From positions 3,155,617 to 3,219,616 of the forward strand of contig OX638346.1 in assembly GCA_951813515.1 (NCBI GenBank): a stretch of DNA of 64,000 nucleotides, read 5' to 3'. The DNA is from an uncultured Pseudomonadales bacterium. Its GTDB lineage: Bacteria; Pseudomonadota; Gammaproteobacteria; Pseudomonadales; Azotimanducaceae. The notes beneath the pieces are model-generated. The model was not told the origin of the DNA. It saw only the letters and a program-made list of their open reading frames with translations, and did no database searches. Shown here one piece after another: positions 51,371-60,816 of the stretch. The position numbers were made by a program, and so were the translations under genes. Each line of letters starts with the position of its first letter. Within the stretch, counting starts at the first letter, position 1.

Positions 51371-54300
51371 TCATGATGATTCTCCGGTTAAGGCGCGCTG
51401 ACCGCGCGTCTCCATCCACTCGTAGATCACCGGCAACAGGACCAAGGTGAGCAAGGTGGACGTGATCAGCCCGCCAACAACCACTGAGGCCAGCGGTCGT
51501 TGCGTCTCGGCACCGACGCCGGAGGACAACAACATTGGCACCACACCGAGGATCGCAACGCTCGCGGTCATCAACACGGGGCGAAGACGCAGCTCCGCGC
51601 CCTGCTGTACCGCCTCTCGCACGCTGCGCCCTTTCTCGCGCAACTCGTTGAGAAAGCTCACCAGCACAATGCCATTGAGCATGGCCACGCCAAACACGGC
51701 GATGAAGCCGATTGCCGATGGCACCGAGACGTACTGACCGCTGATGAACAGGGCAACCAGGCCGCCGATGGTCGCAAACGGCACGTTGGCAATGATCAGC
51801 GTGGCAAATCTGACGGAGTTAAATGCCGTGTACAGAAGTACAAAGATAAAGAAGATCGTCAGCGGCACGATCACCGACAGTCGGGCCAAGGCGCGTTGCT
51901 GGTTCTCAAACGCCCCGCCCCATTCAATCCAGTAGCCGGCGGGTAAATCCAGTTGTGCTTCGATCGCTGCGTTCGCATCACGGACAAAGCTGTCGACATC
52001 GCGTCCGCGCACGTCCATCTGAATGACGGCATAGCGCTGCAGTTGCTCGCGGCGTACGAACGAATAGCCCTCGGCAACGGTCACGTCGGCGACCGCCGAC
52101 AAAGGCACAATTGCGCCACCGCTGGTCCTCAGGGGAATACGCCGAATCGACTGCACGGAGGACTTGGAGGCATCGTCAAGCCGCGCTGTGATGTCGAAGC
52201 GGCGTACCCCATCGATCAGCGTTGAAACCGGCTCGTTGCCGATGCCCGTGCGTACAACGGAGAGAACATCGTCGGCGTTCAGCCCAAAACGCGCCAGTTG
52301 ATCACGTCGAACCTGAATGCGAATTTGCGGTTTGCCGACGTTCGCCTCCAGCGAGAGGTCCGCCACGCCGTCGACGCCGGCAACGATGTCTTTGACCTCT
52401 TCGCTTAGCCGATCGAGTTCGGACAGATCCTCACCGTAAATCTTGGCCGCAAGCGTGGCGCGTACGCCGGAGATCAGTTCTTCAACGCGCATCTGAATGG
52501 GTTGCGTGAATGCCACGACCGCGGTTGGCACCACCACTTCCAGTTCTTCGCGCATCGCCTCGGCCAGTTCCGTAATGTTCCGATCGCCCGGCCAATCGGC
52601 TTCAGGAATGAGTTCGGTGTAGATTTCCATGTAGTTGACGTCTGCGGTCTCGCCCTTCTCCGCGCGACCGATCATCGCGACCGTCGTTCTTACCTCAGGA
52701 AACTCGGACAGTGCGTTTTCAATGTCGATGGAGATCTTGATCGACTGTTCCAGTGAGGCTGATGGAATCGACGTCACCCGCCACATGATGGAACCTTCCT
52801 GAAGCTGCGGCATGAACTCCTTGCCGAGCAACGGGAATAAGGCGAGGCTGGCGACGAGCAGACCAACCGCTCCGGCCACGACGGTTCTTTTGTGGGCCAG
52901 TGACCACGATAGCAGAGGCAAGTAGCGCGCCTTGATCACACGCACCAGCCACGTATCACGCTCTTCTTTCGGCTTTAGGATTAGCGCGGCCAACACCGGA
53001 ATCAGCGTTAGTGTCAGTACCAGGGATCCGGCCATGGCAAAGCTGATGTTGAAGGCCATCGGTTTGAACAACTTGCCTTCAAGACCTTCCAGAGCGAAGA
53101 GTGGGAGGAACACCACAATGATGATCATGATTGCAAATGCGATCGGGTTGGCGACTTCCCGCGCCGCTGCTAGTACCGCACTGGAGCGATTCAGCGGCTC
53201 GCCGGACTCTAGCCGCTCGGCCATGATACGAAAGGCGTTCTCCACCATCACCACCGCGCCATCGATCATCATGCCGATACCCACCGCCAGTCCCGCCAGA
53301 GACATCAGGTTGGCAGACAACCCCGCCTCGTTCATGAATATGAAGGCGATCAACATGGCCAGCGGCAAGGCGGCGATCACGACGACGGCCGAGCGAAATT
53401 CGCCCAGAAACAAAAAGAGCACGATGGCCACCAGGATCGAGCCTTCCACCAGCGCACTCACTGCCGTGCCAACGGCTTTGTCGACAAGGTCCGTGCGGTC
53501 GTAGACCGGACGCAGCGCCACGCCGTCGGGTAGTGACTGATCGAGAAGTTCGACTTTCTCTTTCACCGCATCGACCACGGTTGCGGCGTTCTCGCCCAAT
53601 CGCGACAGCGCCATGCCCAGCACCACTTCCTTGCCATCACGGGTGACTGCGCCAAAGCGGATCGCGCCGTCCTGGACGATTTGGGCGATGTCGCGCAAAT
53701 ACACCGGCGTACCGTCCTCGACCTTGACGACCATATCTCCGATGTCCTGCTCGTTTTCCACCAGCCCCAATCCACGCACCAGGTACTGTTCGGCACCAAG
53801 GCTTACGTACTGACCGCCGACCTGTCGGTTGTTGGACTCAATGACGTGCATCACGTCCGTAAACGTCAGGTCGTACTTGATAAGACTGAGGGGATCCATC
53901 ACCACCTGGAACTGGCGTTCCTGTCCGCCCCAGGACATGACGTCGTCGACACCGGGCGCCGTGCGCAGAATCAGGCGCACATTCCAATCATGCAATGTGC
54001 GCAGATCCATGTCGGTGATGTCGGCGTTGAGCCGTTCATCGGCGCGCTCAAGCGTGTACCAGAATATTTGACCCAGGCCAGAGGTATTGGGGCCCATTTC
54101 CGGCGTGCCGTAGCCTTCGGGAATGCGATCGGCGACTTCCTGCAAGCGCTCGCCCACCAGACGTCTCGCGAAGTAGATATCCAGGTCGTCGTCAAAGTAG
54201 ACGGCCACATAGGACAGGCCGAACAAACTCACAGACCGGATGTGTTGCACGTTTGGCAAGCCGGCCATACCGGATTCGATAGGGAACGTGAGCAGCTGCT

Positions 54301-54484
54301 CGACATCCTCGGCCGCAAGACCCGGCGACTCGGTGTAGATGTTGACCTGTGCCGGCGTCACGTCCGGGAAGGCATCGATGGGCACGGTGACGACCGCGCG
54401 CCAGCCAAGCGCGGCAATGGCGCCGAACAGTATCAGCACCAGGAATTTGTAGCGCAACGAGACTTCAACGAGTTTTTCTAACAT
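51371..54484 (-). CDS. czcA: CzcA-type heavy-metal efflux RND transporter
   Basis: 1037 residues, full length for an HME-RND pump. Twelve TM segments, the start YKFLVLILFGAIAALGWRAVVTVPIDAFPDVTPAQV that is diagnostic of metal RND pumps, and TM4 with the proton-relay motif GMMIDGAVVMVENA; GVAMLNGIVLVSF in the second half. It takes divalent or monovalent metal from the periplasm or cytoplasm to the outside. The exact metal class is not assigned because the TM4 signature departs from the textbook CzcA form. The gene is third in czcCBA, 17 bases after czcB. Confidence 0.92.
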   Translation of the reverse strand: MLEKLVEVSLRYKFLVLILFGAIAALGWRAVVTVPIDAFPDVTPAQVNIYTESPGLAAEDVEQLLTFPIESGMAGLPNVQHIRSVSLFGLSYVAVYFDDDLDIYFARRLVGERLQEVADRIPEGYGTPEMGPNTSGLGQIFWYTLERADERLNADITDMDLRTLHDWNVRLILRTAPGVDDVMSWGGQERQFQVVMDPLSLIKYDLTFTDVMHVIESNNRQVGGQYVSLGAEQYLVRGLGLVENEQDIGDMVVKVEDGTPVYLRDIAQIVQDGAIRFGAVTRDGKEVVLGMALSRLGENAATVVDAVKEKVELLDQSLPDGVALRPVYDRTDLVDKAVGTAVSALVEGSILVAIVLFLFLGEFRSAVVVIAALPLAMLIAFIFMNEAGLSANLMSLAGLAVGIGMMIDGAVVMVENAFRIMAERLESGEPLNRSSAVLAAAREVANPIAFAIMIIIVVFLPLFALEGLEGKLFKPMAFNISFAMAGSLVLTLTLIPVLAALILKPKEERDTWLVRVIKARYLPLLSWSLAHKRTVVAGAVGLLVASLALFPLLGKEFMPQLQEGSIMWRVTSIPSASLEQSIKISIDIENALSEFPEVRTTVAMIGRAEKGETADVNYMEIYTELIPEADWPGDRNITELAEAMREELEVVVPTAVVAFTQPIQMRVEELISGVRATLAAKIYGEDLSELDRLSEEVKDIVAGVDGVADLSLEANVGKPQIRIQVRRDQLARFGLNADDVLSVVRTGIGNEPVSTLIDGVRRFDITARLDDASKSSVQSIRRIPLRTSGGAIVPLSAVADVTVAEGYSFVRREQLQRYAVIQMDVRGRDVDSFVRDANAAIEAQLDLPAGYWIEWGGAFENQQRALARLSVIVPLTIFFIFVLLYTAFNSVRFATLIIANVPFATIGGLVALFISGQYVSVPSAIGFIAVFGVAMLNGIVLVSFLNELREKGRSVREAVQQGAELRLRPVLMTASVAILGVVPMLLSSGVGAETQRPLASVVVGGLITSTLLTLVLLPVIYEWMETRGQRALTGESS

Positions 54485-54501
54485 CGAATTCCCTACGCGG
54501 G

Positions 54502-55659
54502 CTAATGCGCATGGCCCTCGCCGAGCGAAGACTTGAGCATGAGTGATTTGAGATGAAAAATGCCTTCGATAGCGATGTCATCACCTTCGACGAGTCCTGC
54601 GCGCACCACGGTCCAATCGCCGATGGTGGGCCCGGTCTCAATCGCTGCGGCGTGAAACTCATGGCCGTCTTCACGTTTGAAGACGCTGGATGCGCCGTCG
54701 ATCAGCGTAATCGCCTGATTCGGCACTGCGACCATGGGTGCACGAGTGCCCGTGACGATCTCCGCCTCGACGAATTGCCCCGGGTGCAATCGATCCTCGG
54801 CGTTGTCCACTTCGATACGCAGACCCTGCGTGCGCGTGGTCTCGTCCAGCCGGTGGTGGCGCTGGATGACCGTGCCGACATGCCAGGTGTCACCGTCCAG
54901 GCTGACGCGGGCGGAACTGCCCGGCTCAACCTCGGCCAGTCGATTGGCGACCGCCTGGGCTTCCACCCAGATCACCGAGTCGTCGGTGATGTCGATCAAT
55001 ACGCGGCCCGGCTCGATCAGTTCACCGACGATGAAGTCGTCCTGCAAGACCACACCGGCTTGCGGCGACAGCAGATCGAAGACTCCGGTGGCTTTGCTCA
55101 CATCACCGGACTTCGCCAACGCCGCCGCCTGGCGCTCGGTCAGGCCGTATGCGACGACCGCCGCCAGCGCTTGTTGTTGCGCGACCTGCGCCTCGGTGTA
55201 ACGCCGTTCTGAAACGGTTTCCCTTCCCAGCGACTTCACCCGCTGCCATTCGCGGTCGGCAATGATAAGCGCGCCTTGCGCCTCCGCCATGGCGACACTG
55301 GATAGGGTGACCAGCGTCTGGCCGGCTTTGACGTTGTCACCCAGGCGCACGTGCCGGGCAGCCACTTGTGCGGTGATCCGCGGGGTCACCCGTGATGATC
55401 GATAGGCGTTGACAACAACTTCACCGGGCACGCGCAGGGTTTCGTTCAATGCCCGCGCGGCAACGGACTGAACGGCTACACCGGCGGCGCGTTGTTGCTC
55501 CAAGGTCAGTTCAATGGCATCGCCTTGTTCACCTTCATGGTCATCACTATCCTGGGCGAATACGGGGACGATCACGGCTAGGCACAGACAGATGGCCCAG
55601 ATCATGCGCGACCTGTTCATGTGGTTCTTCACGTTGGTGATACGGTCGATTCGATTCAT
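54502..55659 (-). CDS. czcB: CzcB-type periplasmic adaptor of metal RND pump
   Basis: 385 residues with a signal/anchor (MIWAICLCLAVIVPVFAQ), lipoyl-like and hairpin domains (VTPRITAQVAARHVRLGDNVKAGQTLVTLSS, LLSPQAGVVLQDDFIVGELIEPGRVL) and barrel domain. A short acidic-histidine stretch (DDHEGEQGD) follows the signal and the C-terminus is GHAH. The start is ATG 55659, overlapping the czcC stop by ATGA with GGGAGG upstream; earlier frame to 55731 is read-through. Confidence 0.9.
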   Translation of the reverse strand: MNRIDRITNVKNHMNRSRMIWAICLCLAVIVPVFAQDSDDHEGEQGDAIELTLEQQRAAGVAVQSVAARALNETLRVPGEVVVNAYRSSRVTPRITAQVAARHVRLGDNVKAGQTLVTLSSVAMAEAQGALIIADREWQRVKSLGRETVSERRYTEAQVAQQQALAAVVAYGLTERQAAALAKSGDVSKATGVFDLLSPQAGVVLQDDFIVGELIEPGRVLIDITDDSVIWVEAQAVANRLAEVEPGSSARVSLDGDTWHVGTVIQRHHRLDETTRTQGLRIEVDNAEDRLHPGQFVEAEIVTGTRAPMVAVPNQAITLIDGASSVFKREDGHEFHAAAIETGPTIGDWTVVRAGLVEGDDIAIEGIFHLKSLMLKSSLGEGHAH

Positions 55660-56918
55660 CGGGGGCCTCCCAGCCCTAACCACGCATCCACCTGGCCGGA
55701 GGCCACGAGCCACTCGAACCAGGCGCGCCACAGCGCCTGGCGCAGATCCAGGGCGCTTTCCTGAACGTCGAGGGTTTGGCGCAGTTGCACCAGATGGTCG
55801 GCGGTGCTGAGTTCACCCGCCTGCCACAATTTGCGGAGTTGTTCGGTCTGTCTCGCGAGGCTCGCTTGTCCCGTTTGCTGCCATTCGCCCCAGGCTCGGC
55901 GGGACAGTTCGTAGCGCTCGGCGGCGCTCGTGAGCCGTGCGTGCGCGTGCTGCATCACGTCGTCGGCGATTTGTTGCGCCTGGCGGCGTTCGGCCATTGC
56001 CGCAGCCACTTCGCTATTGAATCGATTGCGGACGAAAAGCGGAACCGACACATTTATGCCGATCAGATCATCACGGCCTTCGCGACCGCCAACCAGGCTG
56101 ATCGTGGGGTCGGGTCGGCGTTCGCGTTCGCGCAGTGTCACGGTCGTCCTGGCGGCGTCGATCTGGCGACGAGCGGCCAACACTTCAGGCAACGCCAACA
56201 CCAGCGATTGTGGATCGCTGGCCCTGGCCTGCCGTTCGGGCATTTGCGTCGGCAATGTAGGCCACCGTTCGGGCGTCGAGCGCGGTGTGAGATTGCGTAC
56301 CGCTTGCCGGGCTTCGGCCAGTGCCGCGCTGGCAGTGGCTTTCTGGATGCGCGCGTCCGTTGAGGCCAGTGTCGCCAATGAGAACTCGACCTGGTTGAGA
56401 TCGCCGGCCTCGAAGCGCCGTTTCGCGAGTGTCGCGAAGTCCTGCATAAGAGAGCGGCGCGCTTCGGCCAGGCGCTCCCGCTCCAAACCCGTCTGATGCT
56501 GTGCCAGTCCGTCGAGCAAGTTGACGGTCACCGACTGTCGCGCGGCCAGATATTCGGCCTCCATGACGAGCCGATCCGACTCTGCAACCGCCGTGCGGGC
56601 TTTGCGCTTGCCGGCCCAGTCCAAGGTTTGACTGATTTCGATCGCCCGGGTGCTTAGATCGCCGTTCTCGGCATCCAGGCTGAACTGCGGGTTGTAAAGC
56701 GGGCGCGATGCGGCGTCCCTAAGGGCGGCGCTGGCCTCGAGCGCCGCCCGCGCCGCTTGCACGCGGGGGTTGGCCTCGACCACCGCCTGCACGAACTGGA
56801 TTAGCGCCGGGTCGGCTCGCGTTAGCCCCGCTGCCGTGGGTTCGTCGCCCAGCGCCGCGTGGGGATTGAACAACAAGCCGCCCATTACTAGGGGCAGCCA
56901 ATACACTGGCTTTTGCAT
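55656..56918 (-). CDS. czcC: CzcC-type outer-membrane factor
   Basis: 420 residues of the TolC/OEP family with two similar helical halves: VVEANPRVQAARAALEASAALRDAASRPLYNPQFSLDAE and LPEVLAARRQIDAARTTVTLRERERRPDPTISL; VSVPLFVRNR is the typical second-strand region. Signal peptide MQKPVYWLPLVMGGLLFNPHAALG. It provides the exit channel for CzcAB. First gene of the operon; the upstream sequence is AT-rich and the promoter is presumably between 56919 and 57000. Confidence 0.88.
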   Translation of the reverse strand: MQKPVYWLPLVMGGLLFNPHAALGDEPTAAGLTRADPALIQFVQAVVEANPRVQAARAALEASAALRDAASRPLYNPQFSLDAENGDLSTRAIEISQTLDWAGKRKARTAVAESDRLVMEAEYLAARQSVTVNLLDGLAQHQTGLERERLAEARRSLMQDFATLAKRRFEAGDLNQVEFSLATLASTDARIQKATASAALAEARQAVRNLTPRSTPERWPTLPTQMPERQARASDPQSLVLALPEVLAARRQIDAARTTVTLRERERRPDPTISLVGGREGRDDLIGINVSVPLFVRNRFNSEVAAAMAERRQAQQIADDVMQHAHARLTSAAERYELSRRAWGEWQQTGQASLARQTEQLRKLWQAGELSTADHLVQLRQTLDVQESALDLRQALWRAWFEWLVASGQVDAWLGLGGPR

Positions 56919-56980
56919 AAATTATCTTCCAAATACCGATAAACAGCGTGCGTACTAAAGGCAATTCGGTGTGCGCGAAC

Positions 56981-57286
56981 TCAAGGAACAAATGATTTTA
57001 CGCTTTGGGCCGTAGCATGGGAGGGGCTTGGGAGAAGCCGAGTGCGTGGATAGAGCCCGAGCGCATCGACCGCTTGCGATATCTCAAAATCGGCTGTGTT
57101 GTTCGGATTGATTTTATGCAGGGCATGTTCAGCGCGCGATTCCCGTCTTGCCAGGCTGATGACGTGCACCGCGGCACTAAAAGCCGCGATCGTCGCGGCG
57201 ACCAACAAGTCCGGCCACTGCGAGGCACTCGCACCAGGTGGTCGCCCATGGTCCGCTTGAGACCGGGTACAGGATCGACCCTGCAC
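56981..57286 (-). pseudogene. Probable 3' remnant of a CDF cation diffusion facilitator
   Basis: The reverse frame includes SQWPDLLVAATIAAFSAAVHVISLARRESRAEH, closely resembling the last transmembrane helix of CzcD/DmeF-type CDF metal exporters (WPDLxVAAxxAxxxxxxxxxxxRxxxxE). The rest of a CDF protein (about 200 residues before it) is absent and the upstream bases do not continue the fold. It lies just upstream of czcCBA, where CDF genes are often found. Identification rests on about 30 residues. Confidence 0.45.
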
Positions 57287-57404
57287 TCAAGAGGAAAGGC
57301 CTTAGAATGCCCGACGCAACAACCAAACGAGCAGCCGATGGCCCCTACCGACGCGTTTGAGATTCACCGCGAAAGAGGCGCGGCAAGGACCGCAGCGTTG
57401 GTTC

Positions 57405-58898
57405 CTACCTGTCGCTAACAGGGTTGCCGGATATCCAAGCGCCGCCGATGGCGCGGTGCAGGGCCAATCGCGCATAGCCCAGTTCGCGCTCCCCCGCGGC
57501 CCGGGCGGACTTCGCGCTCGCCAACATCTGCGAGGCAGCGAGGAAAATGGCGTAGTCGTCCAGCCCGGACGCATACCTGTCATGCCGAAGATCGACCTCT
57601 GCCTGGGCTGCCTCCTCCAGCGAGACCAGCAGACCGGAGCGGCGACGGGCGGCTGCGAGCCCGGCAGTCGCGCTCTCCACTTCATGCACCGCGGTCAGCA
57701 CGGCGCGACCGAACGCCGCGACCGCCTCATCCAGTCTGGCTTCGGCAAGTAGGACGTTGCCGCGCAGCCGTCCACGCTGCAGCACCGGCGCAAGCAGGTT
57801 CGCACTCAGGTTGCGGAACCACTGGTCCGGATCGAACCAATCGGCGGATTCCGAACTCTGCAGACCGATCGAACCGGACAGTGACAGCGATGGCAACAGT
57901 TCCGCGCGACGCGCGCCTACGGCGAATCGCGCCGCCTCCACCCTTTGCCGCGCCGCCCTGACATCCGGCCTCTGCACCAGGAGATCCGCCGGAATGCCCG
58001 TTGGAGCTGGCCCAAGTGAAGCGGCCGTAGTCAGCACGTCCGGTAGCATGCCGGCGAGTTCCTCCCGGTAGCCTCCCACCAGCACCCAGAGTCGTGACTC
58101 GGCGTTGGCCATCAGAGCCTCGATCCGAGGCAGTTCCGCCTCGGCGTCGCCTAGTTGCCGCCGCGCGGTGTAGAGGTCCTGGGCATCGGCCAGTCCGCCG
58201 TCGTAGCGGGTCTCCATCAACCACGCCCACTCCTTCAGAAGCTCCACGATCTCGCCCGCGAGTGACCGCTGTTGCCGTAGATCCACAACCTCGAAATAGG
58301 TCCCGACCGTGTCCGCCAGGACTTTGATCCGGGCTGTATGCAAGTCCGACTCCGCAGCCAGGCTCTCCGCGCCGGCGGCCCGAGCCGAGTTGCGGGCGCG
58401 AAGCCAGAAATCCGCCTCGTAGGCGAATTCGGCTCCAGCGGAATAGGTGGTCAGGTCGAGCCGGTCGGGGAGCACGAACCCGAAGGCTTCAAACACGTCG
58501 GAGCCAAGGCCAAGCTGGTCCAGTTGCGCGCCAAGGCCCGCGCTCGTGGGCATGCGAGTTTCACTCGGGCCGATCGCCGCCTGCATCGCGGGCAACCGCG
58601 CGGCACTGGCCATGTGCGCCCTGGCCCTCGCCTGGGCAACCCGGGCAACCGCTTCGTCAAGATCGAAATTCGAACCCAGGGCGGCTTCCACGAGGCGGTC
58701 CAGCGCAGGGTCGTCAAAGGCTCTCCACCACTCGACCTGTTGCGGGATGGGTTGGATTTCGCTGGCGAACTCTTCGTCGAGATCCGCCACCTGTTCGGGA
58801 ACTCGCGCATCCGGAACCAGGGAACAGGCTGCGAGTAGCGAGGGCAGCAAGATCGCCGGTATGCGGCGCCGGGAACGCTGGCTAGGCGGCATATTCAT
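57405..58898 (-). CDS. Outer-membrane efflux lipoprotein, NodT family
   Basis: 497 residues. Lipobox LLAAC after a basic signal (QRSRRRIPAILLPSLLAAC), then two OEP repeats: WWRAFDDPALDRLVEAALGSNFDLDEAVARVAQARA opening and LVQRPDVRAARQRVEAARFAVGARRAELLPSLSLSGSIGL in the second half, typical of OprM/NodT exit ducts for RND or MFS pumps. No pump or adaptor gene is beside it; the nearest adaptor is at 40.9 kb. ATG 58898 lies two bases after the acyl-CoA dehydrogenase stop; the longer frame is read-through into that gene. Confidence 0.9.
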   Translation of the reverse strand: MNMPPSQRSRRRIPAILLPSLLAACSLVPDARVPEQVADLDEEFASEIQPIPQQVEWWRAFDDPALDRLVEAALGSNFDLDEAVARVAQARARAHMASAARLPAMQAAIGPSETRMPTSAGLGAQLDQLGLGSDVFEAFGFVLPDRLDLTTYSAGAEFAYEADFWLRARNSARAAGAESLAAESDLHTARIKVLADTVGTYFEVVDLRQQRSLAGEIVELLKEWAWLMETRYDGGLADAQDLYTARRQLGDAEAELPRIEALMANAESRLWVLVGGYREELAGMLPDVLTTAASLGPAPTGIPADLLVQRPDVRAARQRVEAARFAVGARRAELLPSLSLSGSIGLQSSESADWFDPDQWFRNLSANLLAPVLQRGRLRGNVLLAEARLDEAVAAFGRAVLTAVHEVESATAGLAAARRRSGLLVSLEEAAQAEVDLRHDRYASGLDDYAIFLAASQMLASAKSARAAGERELGYARLALHRAIGGAWISGNPVSDR

Positions 58899-58900
58899 CT

Positions 58901-60067
58901 TCAATACGACCGGGGCAACCCCAGTACGTGCTCCGTCACGTAGTTCAGGACCATTTCCTGCGAAATCGGCGCGAGGCGTTGCAGGCGCGCTTCCCGCCAA
59001 TACCGCTCGACATGGAATTCGCTGGCGTAGCCGAACCCGCCGTGGGTCTGCACGGCCTGGTCGGCGGCCTGGAAGCAGGCGTCGGCGGCGAGCCACTTCG
59101 CCATGTTGGCTTCCGCGCCGCACGGCTGGCCATTGTCCATGAGCCACGATGCCTTCCGGATCATCAGTTCGGCGGCGTCCAGGCGTATCCGCGCCTCGCC
59201 GAGCGGGAACGATACGCCCTGGTTCATGCCGATCGGCCGGTTGAAGACGACGCGGTCGTTGGCGTAGTCCACCGCTCGGCGCAGGGCGGCGCGACCTATG
59301 CCCAGTGATTCCGCCGCGACCAGAATGCGCTCGGCATTCAGGCCGTCGAGCAGGTAGCGGAAGCCCATGCCTTCCTCGCCGACCCGGTCGGTGACGTGCA
59401 CGGGCAGGTCGTCGTACACCACTTCGCAGGTGGCGATAGCGTTGCGGCCAACCTTGTCGATCGGCGAGATGGTGACTTCCGGACGCTGCAGCTCGGCGAG
59501 CAGCAAGGTCATGCCCTGGGTTCGCTTGGCCACCTTGTCGCGGGCCTCCGTTCGCACCAGCAGCAGCACGCGCTCGGCGTCGAGCGCTTTCGTGGTCCAG
59601 ACCTTGCGACCGCGGACGATGTAGTGGTCGCCGTCGCGGCGCGCCGTCGTGGTGATGGACGTCGTGTCGGTGCCGGCGTCGGGTTCCGTCACCCCTAAGG
59701 AAATGTGCAGGTCGCCGTTCGCGACCTTGGGCAGGTATTTCTGCTTCATCTCTTCGGACCCGTGGCAGACCACGGGATGCATGCCGAAGATCGACAAATG
59801 AATGCTGCTCGCGCCGTTCATCGCCGCGCCTGATGCGGCCACCTCTTCCAGCACGATGGACGCCTCGGTGATCCCCCGGCCGCTTCCGCCGTATTTCTCG
59901 GGTATGGCGATGCCGATCCAGCCATCGGCCGCGAGAGCGTTGTAGAAGTCCCACGGGAAGCGGTGTTCCCGGTCGCATTCGGCCCAGTAATCGTCGGGGA
60001 ATCGCGCGCAGATTCTGCCGACGGCATCGCGTATGAGCTGCTGTTCCCCTGTCGTTTCAAAGTTCAT
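58901..60067 (-). CDS. Acyl-CoA dehydrogenase
   Basis: 388 residues. ITEASIVLEEVAASGAAMNG, LGVTEPDAGTDTTSITTTARRDGDHYIVRGRKVWTT (FAD site) and QTHGGFGYASEFHVERYWREARL, which includes the catalytic Glu position of short/medium-chain enzymes. Makes a 2-enoyl-CoA with FAD, passing electrons to ETF. It stands divergent from the MaoC gene (38 bases between starts), whose hydratase could act on its product, and upstream of the NodT lipoprotein. Confidence 0.92.
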   Translation of the reverse strand: MNFETTGEQQLIRDAVGRICARFPDDYWAECDREHRFPWDFYNALAADGWIGIAIPEKYGGSGRGITEASIVLEEVAASGAAMNGASSIHLSIFGMHPVVCHGSEEMKQKYLPKVANGDLHISLGVTEPDAGTDTTSITTTARRDGDHYIVRGRKVWTTKALDAERVLLLVRTEARDKVAKRTQGMTLLLAELQRPEVTISPIDKVGRNAIATCEVVYDDLPVHVTDRVGEEGMGFRYLLDGLNAERILVAAESLGIGRAALRRAVDYANDRVVFNRPIGMNQGVSFPLGEARIRLDAAELMIRKASWLMDNGQPCGAEANMAKWLAADACFQAADQAVQTHGGFGYASEFHVERYWREARLQRLAPISQEMVLNYVTEHVLGLPRSY

Positions 60068-60105
60068 GTGCGAGAGGTTAGCATGGCCTTTGAGGAGATC
60101 ATTTG

Positions 60106-60555
60106 ATGGCCGGAAAGTATTTCGAAGAGCTTGAGGTGGGGCGCACTTTCGAGCACGAGCCGGGGCGCACCGTCACCGAAACCGACAACCTGCTCTTCAC
60201 TGCGCTGACCCTGAACACGCAACCGCTGCACCTCGACGCCGAGTTCGCGAAGGACACCCAGCACGGCCAGATTCTCGTCAACAGCATCTTCACCCTGGGG
60301 CTGGTTGTGGGTCTTTCCGTGGGCGACACGACCCTGGGAACGACCATAGGCAACCTAGGTTTCGACAAGACCACGTTTCCAAACCCGGTGTTCATCGGCG
60401 ACACCATCCGGGTCACCTCCACCGTCGTCAACCGTCGTGAAAGCCGTTCGAAACCGGACCGGGGGATTGTCACCTTCGAGCACGTCGGGACCAACCAGCG
60501 CGGCGAAGTGGTCTGCTCCTGCCTGCGCGGCGCGATGATGATGCGACGTCGGTAG
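60106..60555 (+). CDS. MaoC-like dehydratase (mesaconyl-CoA-hydratase-like)
   Basis: 149 residues, hot-dog fold. KYFEELEVGRTFEHEPGRTVTETDNLLFTALTLNTQPLHLD, with Asn-x4-His (NTQPLH) in place of the Asp-x4-His of standard MaoC, is seen in mesaconyl-CoA hydratase-type proteins. ATG 60106 has GAGGAG upstream; the TTG at 60103 is less likely. It is followed on the same strand by a CitE-like lyase, a pairing found in C5-dicarboxylate/methylmalyl-CoA pathways. Confidence 0.82.
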   Translation: MAGKYFEELEVGRTFEHEPGRTVTETDNLLFTALTLNTQPLHLDAEFAKDTQHGQILVNSIFTLGLVVGLSVGDTTLGTTIGNLGFDKTTFPNPVFIGDTIRVTSTVVNRRESRSKPDRGIVTFEHVGTNQRGEVVCSCLRGAMMMRRR

Positions 60556-60816
60556 CGTCTAAACGATCAGCCCGATCCGGATCGCGTCGCAGGAGGCTGG
60601 TTGGGTGGATTTCCTGTAAGTCGGTGAGATCGAACGCGGTCATATCCGAGCGCCGAGGGTGCTGTCCACGAACAGGTTGCGGCGACGGAAGGGAGGCGGC
60701 GACGACGCCAGCAGATGCAATCTCAGGGGAAACCCTGTTGGGAACCCTGTTGACTATACCGCTCCAATCGCGGACTGTGCTCCGCACCCGTTGTTGATCG
60801 AGGACGACGCTTGCCC

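Noticed and set aside
60731..60752. AACCCTGTTG repeated twice, 12 bases apart
   Set aside because: Too short and only two copies; no link with a gene start.
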